Part shown: piece by piece, positions 15,428-24,367 of the stretch | Layout: the number at the start of each line of letters is the position of its first letter | How positions within the stretch are numbered: the first letter of the stretch is position 1 | Source: Alkaliphilus serpentinus | GTDB taxonomy: Bacteria; Bacillota; Clostridia; Peptostreptococcales; Natronincolaceae | Assembly: GCF_009017255.1 (NCBI RefSeq) | Contig: NZ_WBZB01000055.1 | Coordinates: 1 to 53,705 of the forward strand | Reading direction: 5' to 3' | Length of the DNA stretch: 53,705 nucleotides | Program-made: the position numbers and the translations under genes | Notes under the pieces: generated by a model | Databases searched by the model: none | The model's input: the letters and a program-made list of their open reading frames with translations, nothing else | What the model was told of the DNA's origin: nothing

Positions 15428-18211
15428 TCAATTTCTTTTATTTGTTTGGGTAAAAGGATTCATTTTCTTTGCCATTATTTTAACTTTTCTAGCCAGAGCC
15501 TTCTTGATGACAGCCTTTGGCAAGTCCTCAATTTTATAGCCCTTTACATCATAAACCCTTTCAAGCTTAATGGCTTCAAATTTACACCTTAATGTACATG
15601 CGCCACATCCAACACATAGGTATTCATCTATTTTAGTGGCACCACAGCCTAGACATCTTTCAGTTTCCTTCTTTATCTGTTCTTCTGTGAAGATGCCTCT
15701 TAAGTCTTTAAAAGTCGTTTTAGAGATCCTTCCATCTACAGGATTAATTTTTTGTCTTACAGTACCATCATATCCTTGAATTTCAGCCAGGTTATTTTTA
15801 TCTAAAGGATTGTAGGAATGAGTATCTCTACCGAAGACCAATGACTGACCCTTTTGAACAAATCTGTGTATGGAGACAGCTGCCTCTTTACCTGCTGCTA
15901 TTGCATCAATAGCAAATCTTGGACCACTGGTAACATCGCCACCGGCAAAAATATCGGTTTTTGAAGTCTGAAGGGTGACAGGATCAATTTCAATGGTATT
16001 CCAGTTGGTTAGCATTACATCTTCACCTTCTAACAGATTTCCATAATTGAAGGTTTGACCTATTGATAATATAACGTAGTCACATTCAACAATCCTTTTA
16101 TTTGATTCATCATACTGTGGATTGAATCTGCCATCTGAGTCCAGTACAGAAAGACAACCTTTGAATTCAACCCCAGTGACCTTACCATTGTCTGTTAAAA
16201 TTCTTGTTGGCCCCCAGGAATTGTGGATGTTTACACCTTCCGCTAGGGCCTCTTCTACTTCTTCAGGATGGGCAGTCATATTCTCTCTTGCTTCTAAGCA
16301 GAAAATGTCTGTTTGTTCAACACTATTTAGCCTTATAGCTGATCTGGCAACATCCATGGCAACGTTACCTCCCCCTATGACAACTACCTTGCCTTGGACA
16401 TTAGTTGGTTGAGATAGGTTGATTCTTCGAAGGAAATCTACTCCACTCAGCACTTCGTTGGAGTCTTCCCCATCTAACCCAAGTTTTCTGCCTAACTGCG
16501 CACCTATGGCAATATAAAAAGCGTTAAAACCCCTATCTCTAAGCTCTTGGATTGATACAGCTTTTCCAACCTCAACACCGATTTCAAACTTAATGCCCAT
16601 TTCCCTTAGTACAGCAATCTCCGCCTCTATAACATTCTTTTCCAGCCTGTAGGAGGGAATGCCAAAGGTCAGCATGCCACCTAGCCTTTTCTCTCTTTCG
16701 AATACAGTAACATCGTATCCATCAATGGACAAATCGTAAGCACAGGTTAGCCCAGAGGGGCCCCCTCCAATAACAGCAATTTTCTTATCACTATAATCAT
16801 GCCTTTTTTTAGGTAAGTAGCGAAGATCTTTATTTAAATCCTGCTCTGCGATAAACTTCTTGATATCATCGATGGCTACAGCATCATCAACATCCCCCCG
16901 GGTACAGTCTTCCTCACATAATCTTGGGCAAACACGTCCACAAACTGCTGGAAGGGGATTATGCTTCTTAATCAATTCTAGAGCCTCTGTATATCTGCCC
17001 TGAGAGGCCAGCTTAATATATCCCTGAACGGGAATGTGGGCAGGACAATTGGTAATACAAGGGGCTGTTCCTGAGTCTAAGGTGTTCCTTCTGTTAATTC
17101 TGTAATGACTGTTCCATTTGTCTTCCATCCATTCTGTATCCCTTGGTGTTTCTTTAATTATCCTTTCATCAATGGCTTCTTTAGTGCATAGCTTTTGTCC
17201 AAGTCTTAAGGCATTGGTAGGACAAACATCCACACACTCACCACATGCCACACATTTGGATTCATCAACCACTGATTTATAATTGGATCTTACAATATCA
17301 TTGTTGACATACTCATTGGCAAGTCTCATAGCATAGCAACCACAACCACAACAGTTGCAAATAGCGTGGGTGTGCCCTGGCTCATCTAAGTTTGGAATAG
17401 AGTGCATCAAACCATTGTCTTCTGCTCTTTTAATAATCTCAATGGCTTCTTCTCTTGTGATTTCCCTTCCTCGCCCTGTCTTGATGTAATACTCAGCAGC
17501 ATGGTCTAATTGAATACACATATCTTCTTTTAAGTGTCCACAACCCTCTCCCATCGCTTCTCTGGAGGTTCTACAGGAGCAATCGGATACAGAGAATACC
17601 TTTGCTTCCATTAGGTGTTTAGACAGTTCTTCATAGGAAGCTTTTCTAGAGTTCCCATCAATGGACCTTTCAATTGGCAATACCCGCATAGGTCCTGAAC
17701 CAATTGGCATAATCCCTACAGCCATAGGGCCTCTTTTACTTGCAAAGTGATAGAAGGCCTCTGCTACTTCAGGATGCTTAGCAACTAGCTCTTTGTTGTT
17801 ATTGATCATTTCCAAGTGTCCGGGCACAAAGATATCTTGCCAATATCTATCTACTCCATCTACTGTGTTTACGAAGGCAACCCCAGCCCAAGCTAAATAA
17901 TCCAATGCTTCTTTTACCTTTTCGTAGGGCTCCCCTGAAGCTTTTACAACATCCTCTGCACTAAGCTTTTTGCGAAACTCCAAATACATTGCCATCTTTG
18001 CTTGATAATCATTAAGGATAGGGGCAAGGGCATAGTACTCAGGCCCAAAGGGGATCGCCTCTCTGCTTGACCCTGCCTTGGTTCTTCCGATTTTGTTTGC
18101 AAGATCCACAATTTCTTTCCTATACTCTCTACCATCCACATCCCCCCAGGTTAAAGCAAAATTGAATCTTTTTGACTTGTTGAAATTGGTTTTTGTTTGG
18201 TTTTTGGCCAT
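15428..18211 (-). CDS. Large Fe-S flavoprotein: ferredoxin module fused to GltD-like NAD(P)H oxidoreductase
   Basis: The 927-residue protein joins several modules. Residues 1-190 are helical without a known domain. Residues 205-330 hold many cysteines (CSCR, CNCCGCGC) and a ferredoxin motif CVACGECVDVCP. Residues 375-440 match the Fe-S domain of glutamate synthase small subunit (CITNCPAHIPVQGY, CGRVCPRLCEEDC). Two Rossmann sites follow, FAD at GGGPSGL near 482 and NAD(P) at GGGNVAMDVARSAIR near 612, with GGDVTSGP closing the FAD site. The C-terminus has CLGCG and CVGCGACTLRC near 865. It should pass electrons between NAD(P)H, FAD and several [4Fe-4S] clusters. The nested position between hypB and hypA suggests a role linked to nickel enzyme maturation or reduction. 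Cytoplasmic; substrate unknown. Confidence 0.88.
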   Translation of the reverse strand: MAKNQTKTNFNKSKRFNFALTWGDVDGREYRKEIVDLANKIGRTKAGSSREAIPFGPEYYALAPILNDYQAKMAMYLEFRKKLSAEDVVKASGEPYEKVKEALDYLAWAGVAFVNTVDGVDRYWQDIFVPGHLEMINNNKELVAKHPEVAEAFYHFASKRGPMAVGIMPIGSGPMRVLPIERSIDGNSRKASYEELSKHLMEAKVFSVSDCSCRTSREAMGEGCGHLKEDMCIQLDHAAEYYIKTGRGREITREEAIEIIKRAEDNGLMHSIPNLDEPGHTHAICNCCGCGCYAMRLANEYVNNDIVRSNYKSVVDESKCVACGECVDVCPTNALRLGQKLCTKEAIDERIIKETPRDTEWMEDKWNSHYRINRRNTLDSGTAPCITNCPAHIPVQGYIKLASQGRYTEALELIKKHNPLPAVCGRVCPRLCEEDCTRGDVDDAVAIDDIKKFIAEQDLNKDLRYLPKKRHDYSDKKIAVIGGGPSGLTCAYDLSIDGYDVTVFEREKRLGGMLTFGIPSYRLEKNVIEAEIAVLREMGIKFEIGVEVGKAVSIQELRDRGFNAFYIAIGAQLGRKLGLDGEDSNEVLSGVDFLRRINLSQPTNVQGKVVVIGGGNVAMDVARSAIRLNSVEQTDIFCLEARENMTAHPEEVEEALAEGVNIHNSWGPTRILTDNGKVTGVEFKGCLSVLDSDGRFNPQYDESNKRIVECDYVILSIGQTFNYGNLLEGEDVMLTNWNTIEIDPVTLQTSKTDIFAGGDVTSGPRFAIDAIAAGKEAAVSIHRFVQKGQSLVFGRDTHSYNPLDKNNLAEIQGYDGTVRQKINPVDGRISKTTFKDLRGIFTEEQIKKETERCLGCGATKIDEYLCVGCGACTLRCKFEAIKLERVYDVKGYKIEDLPKAVIKKALARKVKIMAKKMNPFTQTNKRN

Positions 18212-18216
18212 TGACT

Positions 18217-18882
18217 CTATCCCCTCTTTCTTACTTCTTTTCTAATCCAATTTAACCATTCATCTAAGCCTTCTCCAGTTTTAGCTGATATAGGGAAGAT
18301 GATGATATCCTCATTTAGCCTTCTTACTCTTTCTTCTAGTAAGTCCATCCTAAAATCGAAATGCTCTATAGCGTCAATTTTATTGACTATCAATACATCT
18401 ACTTTTCCAAATATCTTAGGATATTTTAGAGGTTTATCATCACCTTCAGGAACGCTTAAAATTGCTACATTTTTCATGGCTCCCGTATCATATCCTGCAG
18501 GACAGATTAAGTTTCCAATATTCTCTAAAAAAACAAGATCTAATTCTTCCACACCTAATTCTTCAATCCCCTGCCTTGTCATGGTGGCATCTAAATGACA
18601 CATCCCACCTGTATGCAATTGAATGGCTTTTGCTCCTGCCTCTTGAACTGCTTTAGCATCTACATCCGAATCGATATCTGCCTCCATAACCCCGATTTTC
18701 ATTTCATCCTTTAATGCTTTAATGGTTCTCACAATGGTGGATGTTTTCCCACTGCCTGGGGATGACATGATGTTAACAAGATAAGTCCCCTGTTTCCTTA
18801 GTTGACTCCTGGTGATTTCTGCAACTTTAGCATTATCTTCTTGGATATTTTTCTTGATTGTGAATACTTTTAACTCATCCAT
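18217..18882 (-). CDS. hypB: HypB GTPase, nickel incorporation protein
   Basis: The 221-residue GTPase has P-loop SPGSGKTS (41-48), EADIDSDVDA, the metal-binding pair Cys95-His96 in GGMCHLDA, ENIGNLICP with Cys127, and NKID (167-170). It lacks the His-rich nickel-storage N-terminus of some homologues. It delivers nickel with HypA in a GTP-dependent way. The ATG at 18882 is seven bases after GGAGG; a TTG two codons upstream is less likely. It is first in the operon, five bases before the oxidoreductase. Confidence 0.95.
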   Translation of the reverse strand: MDELKVFTIKKNIQEDNAKVAEITRSQLRKQGTYLVNIMSSPGSGKTSTIVRTIKALKDEMKIGVMEADIDSDVDAKAVQEAGAKAIQLHTGGMCHLDATMTRQGIEELGVEELDLVFLENIGNLICPAGYDTGAMKNVAILSVPEGDDKPLKYPKIFGKVDVLIVNKIDAIEHFDFRMDLLEERVRRLNEDIIIFPISAKTGEGLDEWLNWIRKEVRKRG

Positions 18883-18913
18883 TTCCAAACCTCCAACACC
18901 TGATTTTACCTAG

Positions 18914-18942
18914 ATTATAACAAGAGGAGAACAACTCAACAA
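18914..18942 (-). promoter_or_regulatory. Promoter of the hypB operon
   Basis: Minus strand: TTGTTG (18937-18942), 17 bases, then an extended -10 TGT plus TATAAT (18914-18919). It lies about 30 bases upstream of the hypB ATG. This is a strong sigma-A type match. Confidence 0.7.
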
Positions 18943-19224
18943 TGAGGAATTTTGTCGGAGTTTTTGAATTAATTACTTTACCTATGTGTTTACAATCCAT
19001 GAATATTTGCAGCTCACTAATAATATGATTATTGTTGACATTCTTATGGAGGGAATTGTTAACAGTTAACCAAAGTAAAATTTTTCTTTATAGTCAGTAT
19101 TTCCTTCTGATTTTTGGTACATTGTTATTTTTTTGATTATTGTAATGAAGTTCCTTAGAATGATAAAATATATATAGCTTATTTTTCCATAAAAATAGGT
19201 AATTTTAGAAAAATGGTGACTGCT
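18943..19224 (+). promoter_or_regulatory. Intergenic region with candidate promoter for the transposase-like gene
   Basis: No gene is seen here. On the plus strand TTGATT (19133-19138) and TAGAAT (19156-19161) are 17 bases apart and could drive the gene at 19225. A GTTAAC repeat (GTTAACAGTTAAC near 19059) forms a small palindrome of unknown role. Confidence 0.4.
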
Positions 19225-20211
19225 ATGAACAAAAATCTTAAGTTTAATATCCTATCAGAGGGACAAATCAACGGCGTAAGTGCCACTTGCCAAAAATATA
19301 ACATTTCTAGGACTATTTATTATCGTTGGTTAAAAAGATATAAAGCCCAAGGGATTGAAGGTTTGGACGATATTAAAAAAGATTATATACCAATTAATAA
19401 AACAAGTGCTGAGATAGAAAATGCTTTGCTTGGCCTTTTCAAGAACTATCCTCAGTATGGCCCTAAAGCAATTAAATACCTCTTGGAAGAAATGGGTCAT
19501 CATATAAGTGAATCAGCAGTTTTTAATGTCATGAAAAGAAATAATCTAACCAATAAGGAAAGCAGAATCAGATTTGCAAAAAAGAAGGTGGACAATATTA
19601 CCGAAAGTCTTCCTCCTTTAAGTGAGCTAAAGAGTGGAGAATGCTGGATATCATGGATAATAGATTATGGAAAATTTGAAGGCATTGGGAACATCTATGA
19701 ATATACCCTATTTGATTTTAAGAGTAGAATCGCCTGTTCACGTTTGTATAATGACTTATCCCTTAATAATTTTGAAAATCTTTTAACTGCTGTAGCTATA
19801 CCAGTGGCCCAAACCCTGAACTTAAGCCTGAGATATTTATGCTTCTTTCAAGATTCAAGAATCATAAGACAAACTAGAAGCAGCTTCCACTCAAGGATTG
19901 ATGAAATCCTTCGGGATCATGGATATGACATAAAAATCCATATTCTACAATCAAGTGATGCCTTAGGGAAGATCGATGAAATTAAAAAACAATATACAGA
20001 AGGTTGTCTGTCCTTTCTACTCCCCTTCATTCATGGAGGAGCTTCCTTCAGCAACCTCAAGATTCAATTTCAAAAACACATTCGAGCATACAATATAAGC
20101 CATAAGACAACCTTTGGTAAGGAGATCTATACTCCTATCGACTACCATAATAAATTAACAAATACTAAGCTTATCTTGCCTTTATGGGCATACATAGATA
20201 GGCACTACTAA
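19225..20211 (+). CDS. Transposase-derived HTH protein, probably domesticated
   Basis: The 328-residue protein has the layout of IS481/IS3-type transposases: an N-terminal helix-turn-helix (CQKYNISRTIYYRWLKRYKA), a second HTH (YPQYGPKAIKYLLEEMGHHIS), then an rve-like core from about residue 130 and a TP-x-(x)-YH end. The usual TDNGxEF active-site segment is replaced by FQDSRII and the third acidic site is not evident, so DDE catalysis is probably lost. No terminal inverted repeats flank it. It is followed after 10 bases by an FAD oxidoreductase gene in the same direction, which suggests a fixed operon and a DNA-binding role. The ATG at 19225 has GGTGA in front; an ATG at 19213 is possible. 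Confidence 0.65.
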   Translation: MNKNLKFNILSEGQINGVSATCQKYNISRTIYYRWLKRYKAQGIEGLDDIKKDYIPINKTSAEIENALLGLFKNYPQYGPKAIKYLLEEMGHHISESAVFNVMKRNNLTNKESRIRFAKKKVDNITESLPPLSELKSGECWISWIIDYGKFEGIGNIYEYTLFDFKSRIACSRLYNDLSLNNFENLLTAVAIPVAQTLNLSLRYLCFFQDSRIIRQTRSSFHSRIDEILRDHGYDIKIHILQSSDALGKIDEIKKQYTEGCLSFLLPFIHGGASFSNLKIQFQKHIRAYNISHKTTFGKEIYTPIDYHNKLTNTKLILPLWAYIDRHY

Positions 20212-20221
20212 GGGTGATTAT

Positions 20222-21439
20222 ATGAGAGTTGCAATAATTGGAGCGGGATTTAGCGGAATGCTTGCAGCATATTTGCTGGAAAAGGAAGGTATAGGTGTTA
20301 CAGTTTATGAGAAGCAAGAACATATAGGGGGTCATTGCAGAACATTTTCAAGTAAAGAGCTGTATGCTGAGCTGGGCACAGTATTCTCCTTCTCTAAGCA
20401 TATTAAAGAGTTGCTAATTGAATTGCAGGTTGACTATACAGAACGGTTTACCTATAGAAACTTTGTTGATGAAAACTTTCATGATGTAGAGCACATTTCA
20501 AGGGAAGATGCTACTTTACTAATGAATGAACTGGTTAAGCTGGAAGGGATTTTAAAAAAGTATGATGAGCCTCTTAATGCTGTTAATTACGGATTTATCC
20601 ATAATGATTTATTAATACCATTATGCCAATTTCTCAGAAAACATGATCTAAAGATTTTTCGTGACGTCATTGCCCCTTACCTCTCATCTTATGGCTTTGG
20701 AGATATATCCAATACTCAGGCTTATTATGTATTTAAGGTCTTTACCCTAGAGATCATATACTCTTTTATTCGGGGAGATAAGCTCTTATTCATAAATAAA
20801 GGTACCTCTCAGATCATCCAAAAGCTTAGTCAAAACATATCAGATATAAGATATTCTATAGAAGTTCATAATGTAGAAGTTATCGGTAACAAAGTAAAGG
20901 TTGAAACTATTTATGGTTCTCACCATTATGATAAGGTACTGATTACTACAAAGCTACCAAGAGATGTGATTAAAGATGATTTATATAATCATTTAATGAA
21001 GAAAATTGATACAAATCCATTTATCACATGTGCCTATGAAGTAACCAACAAAAACATCGTTACAACCTATTATAAAGGAAATTTAGGTAAAATAGGCAAA
21101 ATGCAGTTTTTCCATACTTACAAGCAAAACAATAGAACCATACTTGTGGCCTATGCGTATGGAAATCTCCAAAAGGATTTAATCAGTGGAATAACAGAGG
21201 ATCTTCAAAGATCGAGAATCGCTGTAAAACATTTAATAACCGCTAAGCAATGGTATATATTCCCTCACTTAAAGATCCATAATCTTACTTCAAATTTTTA
21301 TCAGGATATAAGTGAAAGACAAAGGGTTAGTAACATTTGTCTTATTGGCTCCTTAGTATGTGAGCCTTCTATAGATAATTTATATATATCGGTGAAAAAT
21401 TCAGTAAGTGAGCTATTAAAGGGATATAGAAGTAAATGA
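20222..21439 (+). CDS. FAD-dependent oxidoreductase, amine-oxidase/protoporphyrinogen-oxidase-like
   Basis: The 405-residue protein starts with VAIIGAGFSGMLAAYLLE and VYEKQEHIGGHCRTF, the FAD dinucleotide fold and the GG doublet of flavin amine oxidase and protoporphyrinogen oxidase families. LGTVFSFSKHI follows where these enzymes bind substrate, and IGSLVCEPSIDNLYISVKN is the C-terminal FAD segment. There is no signal peptide or membrane helix. The substrate is unknown. It is translated directly after the transposase-derived gene with a GGGTGA site. A cluster of three repeat copies begins three bases after its stop codon. Confidence 0.8.
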   Translation: MRVAIIGAGFSGMLAAYLLEKEGIGVTVYEKQEHIGGHCRTFSSKELYAELGTVFSFSKHIKELLIELQVDYTERFTYRNFVDENFHDVEHISREDATLLMNELVKLEGILKKYDEPLNAVNYGFIHNDLLIPLCQFLRKHDLKIFRDVIAPYLSSYGFGDISNTQAYYVFKVFTLEIIYSFIRGDKLLFINKGTSQIIQKLSQNISDIRYSIEVHNVEVIGNKVKVETIYGSHHYDKVLITTKLPRDVIKDDLYNHLMKKIDTNPFITCAYEVTNKNIVTTYYKGNLGKIGKMQFFHTYKQNNRTILVAYAYGNLQKDLISGITEDLQRSRIAVKHLITAKQWYIFPHLKIHNLTSNFYQDISERQRVSNICLIGSLVCEPSIDNLYISVKNSVSELLKGYRSK

Positions 21440-21441
21440 TA

Positions 21442-21558
21442 GAACACAAGAACACAAGAACACAAGAGACACAAGGGGACGGTTCCTCGAGAACACAAGG
21501 GGACGGTTCCTCTGTGTCGAACAGAACACAGAACACAAGGGGACGGTTCCTCTGTGTC
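21442..21558 (+). repeat. Repeat cluster: (GAACACAA)x3 plus three GGGGACGGTTCC copies
   Basis: Three perfect tandem GAACACAA units (21442-21465) lead into three plus-oriented copies of the hairpin repeat at 21468-21490 (right arm lost), 21491-21518 and 21531-21558. Between copies two and three lie two more degenerate GAACA units. Each full copy can fold with ACACAA pairing to T(T/C)TGTGT and GG to CC around a CGG loop. The cluster lies directly after the FAD oxidoreductase stop codon. Confidence 0.92.
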
Positions 21559-21660
21559 GTACGTAGGAGTCATTTCATCGATAGTGTTTTCACTACACTA
21601 GTGAGTAATTGACACAGAGGTACCTATTGCTGCTTTTTCTATAGGTTTCCTTGGCTATAA

Positions 21661-21702
21661 TAAAAAACACCTCTAGTTAGGTATATCAAAAAACTAGAGG
21701 TG
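21661..21702 (-). terminator. Terminator of the SH3b lipoprotein gene
   Basis: An 11-bp perfect stem CACCTCTAGTT/AACTAGAGGTG (21668-21678 with 21692-21702) is followed by TTTTTTATT on the minus strand, 70 bases past the lipoprotein stop codon. Confidence 0.85.
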
Positions 21703-21771
21703 GGTACAGACAAGAGAACTGTATCTATATATTTCTATGTGTGTTAAATGTCATACCAATCAGCATACTTG

Positions 21772-23076
21772 TTATTGGTAAATAATCAGTCCTGGTTTGG
21801 GGTCGAGGTTCAAAACCTCTTCTGGAGTCATTAGGGGATTATCAAAGTGAACCCCTGGCTCATTGGAATAGAAATACCATAACTTGAAGCCTTTATAGGG
21901 TATATTTGTTGCCTTAGAATTTCTGGTATGGGTAGCGATCTTTCCTTCGGGAGAACCCCACCCAGATGTATTATGAACCGGCAGCACTGGATCATAATTG
22001 CTAGATACTGCTTCAATATCATGTATCATCTTATCCACAAACTGATGAAAAACAAATTGCCTTTTACCCTGGATTCCATTAGAAATCATATACTCACTCA
22101 TAATTTTTTGAACTTCATTAATTTCGCCACCAGTTAGATGACCTACCTCCTTCATTGGCTTATCAGTACGCCATTCTGGATCAAGAGCCAAATGGACGTT
22201 GGGATATTTCAAAAAGGGCAGGAGCTCTTTCAGTGCATCAGTGGGAGCATTTTTTCCCATTTGATGATCAAGGTATATTAACACACCATTATTATAGGCT
22301 TCTTCAATATATGACATCACTAGGTCAAAGTTCATGATACCAATTTCGCCCTTAGGCTGGACTGTTCCGTAGACAAGGTATATTGCTGGGATCACACTTT
22401 TATCTCCGTTTATGGCATCATATTTTTCAGAAGTCTTTTGTACTAGGGATATAAGCTCTTCCTTTGGATGACGTCCTACAATTCCCATTATTTTCGAATT
22501 GGGGTGACCGTAATAGGCAACAACTGTATTGTCATCAAAAAGGGTAGGGGATGTAAAATAATCATTCATCTCTTTATTATCAAAAAGTTTGGGTGATGAA
22601 AAAAGATCATTTATATCACTAACTGTATGCTGGGAAAAAATCCAGCCTTCATTATTATACTCCGAGTTATTAAACTCAATCTTATACCAGGTTGCTTCTT
22701 CCCTTGTAACCTCTTCAATAACTTGGACTTCTTTCCCCTTGACTAAGCTTCCAATCACTTTACTTTGACCATTGCCTTCGGCTCTGACATTCAACTTGTC
22801 AATACTAATATAAACTTTGCTTCCTATAACATTATTGCTGCTTTCGACAGGTGTTTTTTCGCCAGTATTTTCATTTTCATCTACTTCTTCTTGGTTTTCC
22901 TTTTCTTCAGTTCCTTCTTCTTCAGTAGCCTCATCAGCTGTGTCTGTGTTTTCTTGTTGATTTGGAGGTTGTTCCTCCTGTGGTGAAGCTTGGAGCTTTG
23001 TACATCCTGTGAAGCTAATTACCAATACTAATAATACTAATAATACTACTATTAATACAGATTTTTTCTTTGTCAT
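21772..23076 (-). CDS. SH3b-domain lipoprotein with glycosidase-like C-terminal domain
   Basis: The 434-residue protein has a basic N-terminus, a hydrophobic stretch and a lipobox (SFTGC), so it should be anchored outside the membrane. Residues 30-80 are a Glu/Asn/Thr-rich spacer. A bacterial SH3 domain follows (LNVRAEGNGQSKVIGSLVKG through GWIFSQH), a module that binds cell wall. The last 240 residues form a domain with VVAYYGHPNS, LIYLDHQ and LALDPEW segments, alpha/beta-barrel-like and reminiscent of glycoside hydrolases. A role at the cell wall is likely; the reaction is unproven. ATG at 23076 has GGGG six bases upstream; an ATG four codons earlier is possible. Two Spo0A-like boxes lie upstream. 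Confidence 0.75.
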   Translation of the reverse strand: MTKKKSVLIVVLLVLLVLVISFTGCTKLQASPQEEQPPNQQENTDTADEATEEEGTEEKENQEEVDENENTGEKTPVESSNNVIGSKVYISIDKLNVRAEGNGQSKVIGSLVKGKEVQVIEEVTREEATWYKIEFNNSEYNNEGWIFSQHTVSDINDLFSSPKLFDNKEMNDYFTSPTLFDDNTVVAYYGHPNSKIMGIVGRHPKEELISLVQKTSEKYDAINGDKSVIPAIYLVYGTVQPKGEIGIMNFDLVMSYIEEAYNNGVLIYLDHQMGKNAPTDALKELLPFLKYPNVHLALDPEWRTDKPMKEVGHLTGGEINEVQKIMSEYMISNGIQGKRQFVFHQFVDKMIHDIEAVSSNYDPVLPVHNTSGWGSPEGKIATHTRNSKATNIPYKGFKLWYFYSNEPGVHFDNPLMTPEEVLNLDPKPGLIIYQ

Positions 23077-23155
23077 TTTGTACCCCATTTCTTATGTATT
23101 ACTAACTCAAGTACATCTTTTCCCCATTGGCTTTCATGCAACTATCAATATATCC

Positions 23156-23187
23156 TTCGACAACACTATAATTATAAATTCGACAAA
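23156..23187 (-). promoter_or_regulatory. Two Spo0A-box-like sites upstream of the SH3b lipoprotein
   Basis: On the minus strand TTTGTCGAA (23179-23187) and GTTGTCGAA (23156-23164) match the Spo0A box consensus, in the same direction and 23 bases apart, 80-110 bases upstream of the start codon. A TATAAT-like stretch lies between them. Control by Spo0A is inference. Confidence 0.4.
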
Positions 23188-23500
23188 TTATGCTGCTACT
23201 TAATATGGTATAATAAAAACAATGTAAAGGCAATGTTAACTTATACCACACTTGCTACAATAGACTTGTCCTTTATAATACTTCTTAATTAGATATAACC
23301 CTAAAACAGAAACATCTTCTAAATAGTAGTCTGAAGGAGTATATATTTTTTGAATGGGATAGTATATCTCTAAGGTTCAAGGAATAAAAATAACCTTTAG
23401 TTAAGGTTATCCTTAGCTAGAGGTTCTAACGACACAAAGGAACCGTCCCCTTGTGTTGCCCTTGTGTTGTGTTCCTTGTGCCATGTTTCACCATGTGTCA
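23188..23500. other. Gene-free region containing repeat copy 5
   Basis: No gene is seen. AACCTT/AAGGTT and CTAAGG/CCTTAG inverted repeats near 23370-23420 form a nested hairpin, followed by one repeat copy (23431-23456) and degenerate TTGTGTT units up to 23480. Confidence 0.4.
23431..23456 (-). repeat. GGGGACGGTTCC hairpin repeat, copy 5
   Basis: Minus-oriented copy with arms ACACAA and TTTGTGTC. Degenerate CACAAG units follow it on the same side as the GAACACAA tandem seen at 21442. It lies downstream of the AraC-type gene ending at 23501. Confidence 0.9.
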
Positions 23501-24367
23501 TTACTTTATTGGAATGTAAATAGTTACTTCGGGAATATCCTTGTTTATTCTTTCCATATTTAGTTCTTCAAAATCCGTATTATCAATAAGCTCTAATCCG
23601 GATTTCGGTAACCACGTATTATAAACATATCTCCAAGTGCTTATCAGATTTTCAGGAAGTGGACCTTTTACATTAAAAGTTGCATATCTTGAAGCAGGTA
23701 TAATCTTTTTAACCAATCCCCTTGGTGGTGTAGTAGATTCTTCTACTTCACTACAAATTAAGTATGTGTAATTACCCTGTTCATCAAAGTCACAACTATA
23801 TCCCAAATAAGTATCTGGATAAATCTTATTAGGTATTTTATTTCCAAGGTTAGAGTTAAAGAACTTATTCCAAAACATAGGTATTCGTTTAAAATCCATT
23901 TCATCAGTCTTACTTGTCCTTAACTCAAAACCAATAACATTAAATTCACTTTTACTTATTATTTGGGGTCCAACTAAACTTTCCTTTAATAATGATTTAT
24001 AAATATTGCTATATATGTTCACTCTATCAAAGTTATAGGGTTTTTTCTTATGCTTACGATATTCTTTTGGTGAAATGCCAACTTCATCAACAAAGGCTCG
24101 AGTAAAAGATGCATGTGTTTTATATTGGTATTTCAATGCAATGTCAATAACCTTGATATTTGAATTAAATAATTCTTCTGCAGCACAAGACAATCTTCTT
24201 TTTCTAATGTAATCTTTTACTGTATATCCAACCATTGAATGAAAAATCCTATGATAATGATATAATGAACAATAGGCTTGGCTCGCTGCTAAAGATAAGG
24301 TAATATCCTTCAATAAGTTTTCTTCAATAAAATCAATTGATTTTTGAATTCTATTATAATAATTCAT
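23501..24367 (-). CDS. AraC-family regulator with GyrI-like effector-binding domain
   Basis: The 288-residue protein has two N-terminal AraC helix-turn-helix motifs (LAASQAYCSLYHYHRIFHSMVGYTV region and IDIALKYQYKTHASFTRAF with EVGISPKEYRKHK) and a C-terminal SOUL/GyrI-like small-molecule binding domain (PASRYATFNVKGPLPENL, TWRYVYNTWLPKSG, VTIYIPIK). Members of this family sense hydrophobic or cationic compounds and switch on exporters. ATG at 24367 follows AAGGGG; an upstream in-frame ATG is less likely. It is one of three such genes or fragments within 7 kb. The class D beta-lactamase gene lies directly upstream in the same direction but with its own 165-base spacer. Confidence 0.88.
   Translation of the reverse strand: MNYYNRIQKSIDFIEENLLKDITLSLAASQAYCSLYHYHRIFHSMVGYTVKDYIRKRRLSCAAEELFNSNIKVIDIALKYQYKTHASFTRAFVDEVGISPKEYRKHKKKPYNFDRVNIYSNIYKSLLKESLVGPQIISKSEFNVIGFELRTSKTDEMDFKRIPMFWNKFFNSNLGNKIPNKIYPDTYLGYSCDFDEQGNYTYLICSEVEESTTPPRGLVKKIIPASRYATFNVKGPLPENLISTWRYVYNTWLPKSGLELIDNTDFEELNMERINKDIPEVTIYIPIK

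Noticed and set aside
16122-16412. Plus-strand ORF inside the 927-residue oxidoreductase
   Set aside because: The opposite strand has clear domain motifs throughout; this frame has no start signal.
21442-21558. CRISPR-like array
   Set aside because: Repeats are hairpin copies with almost no spacers and unequal spacing; no cas gene is near.
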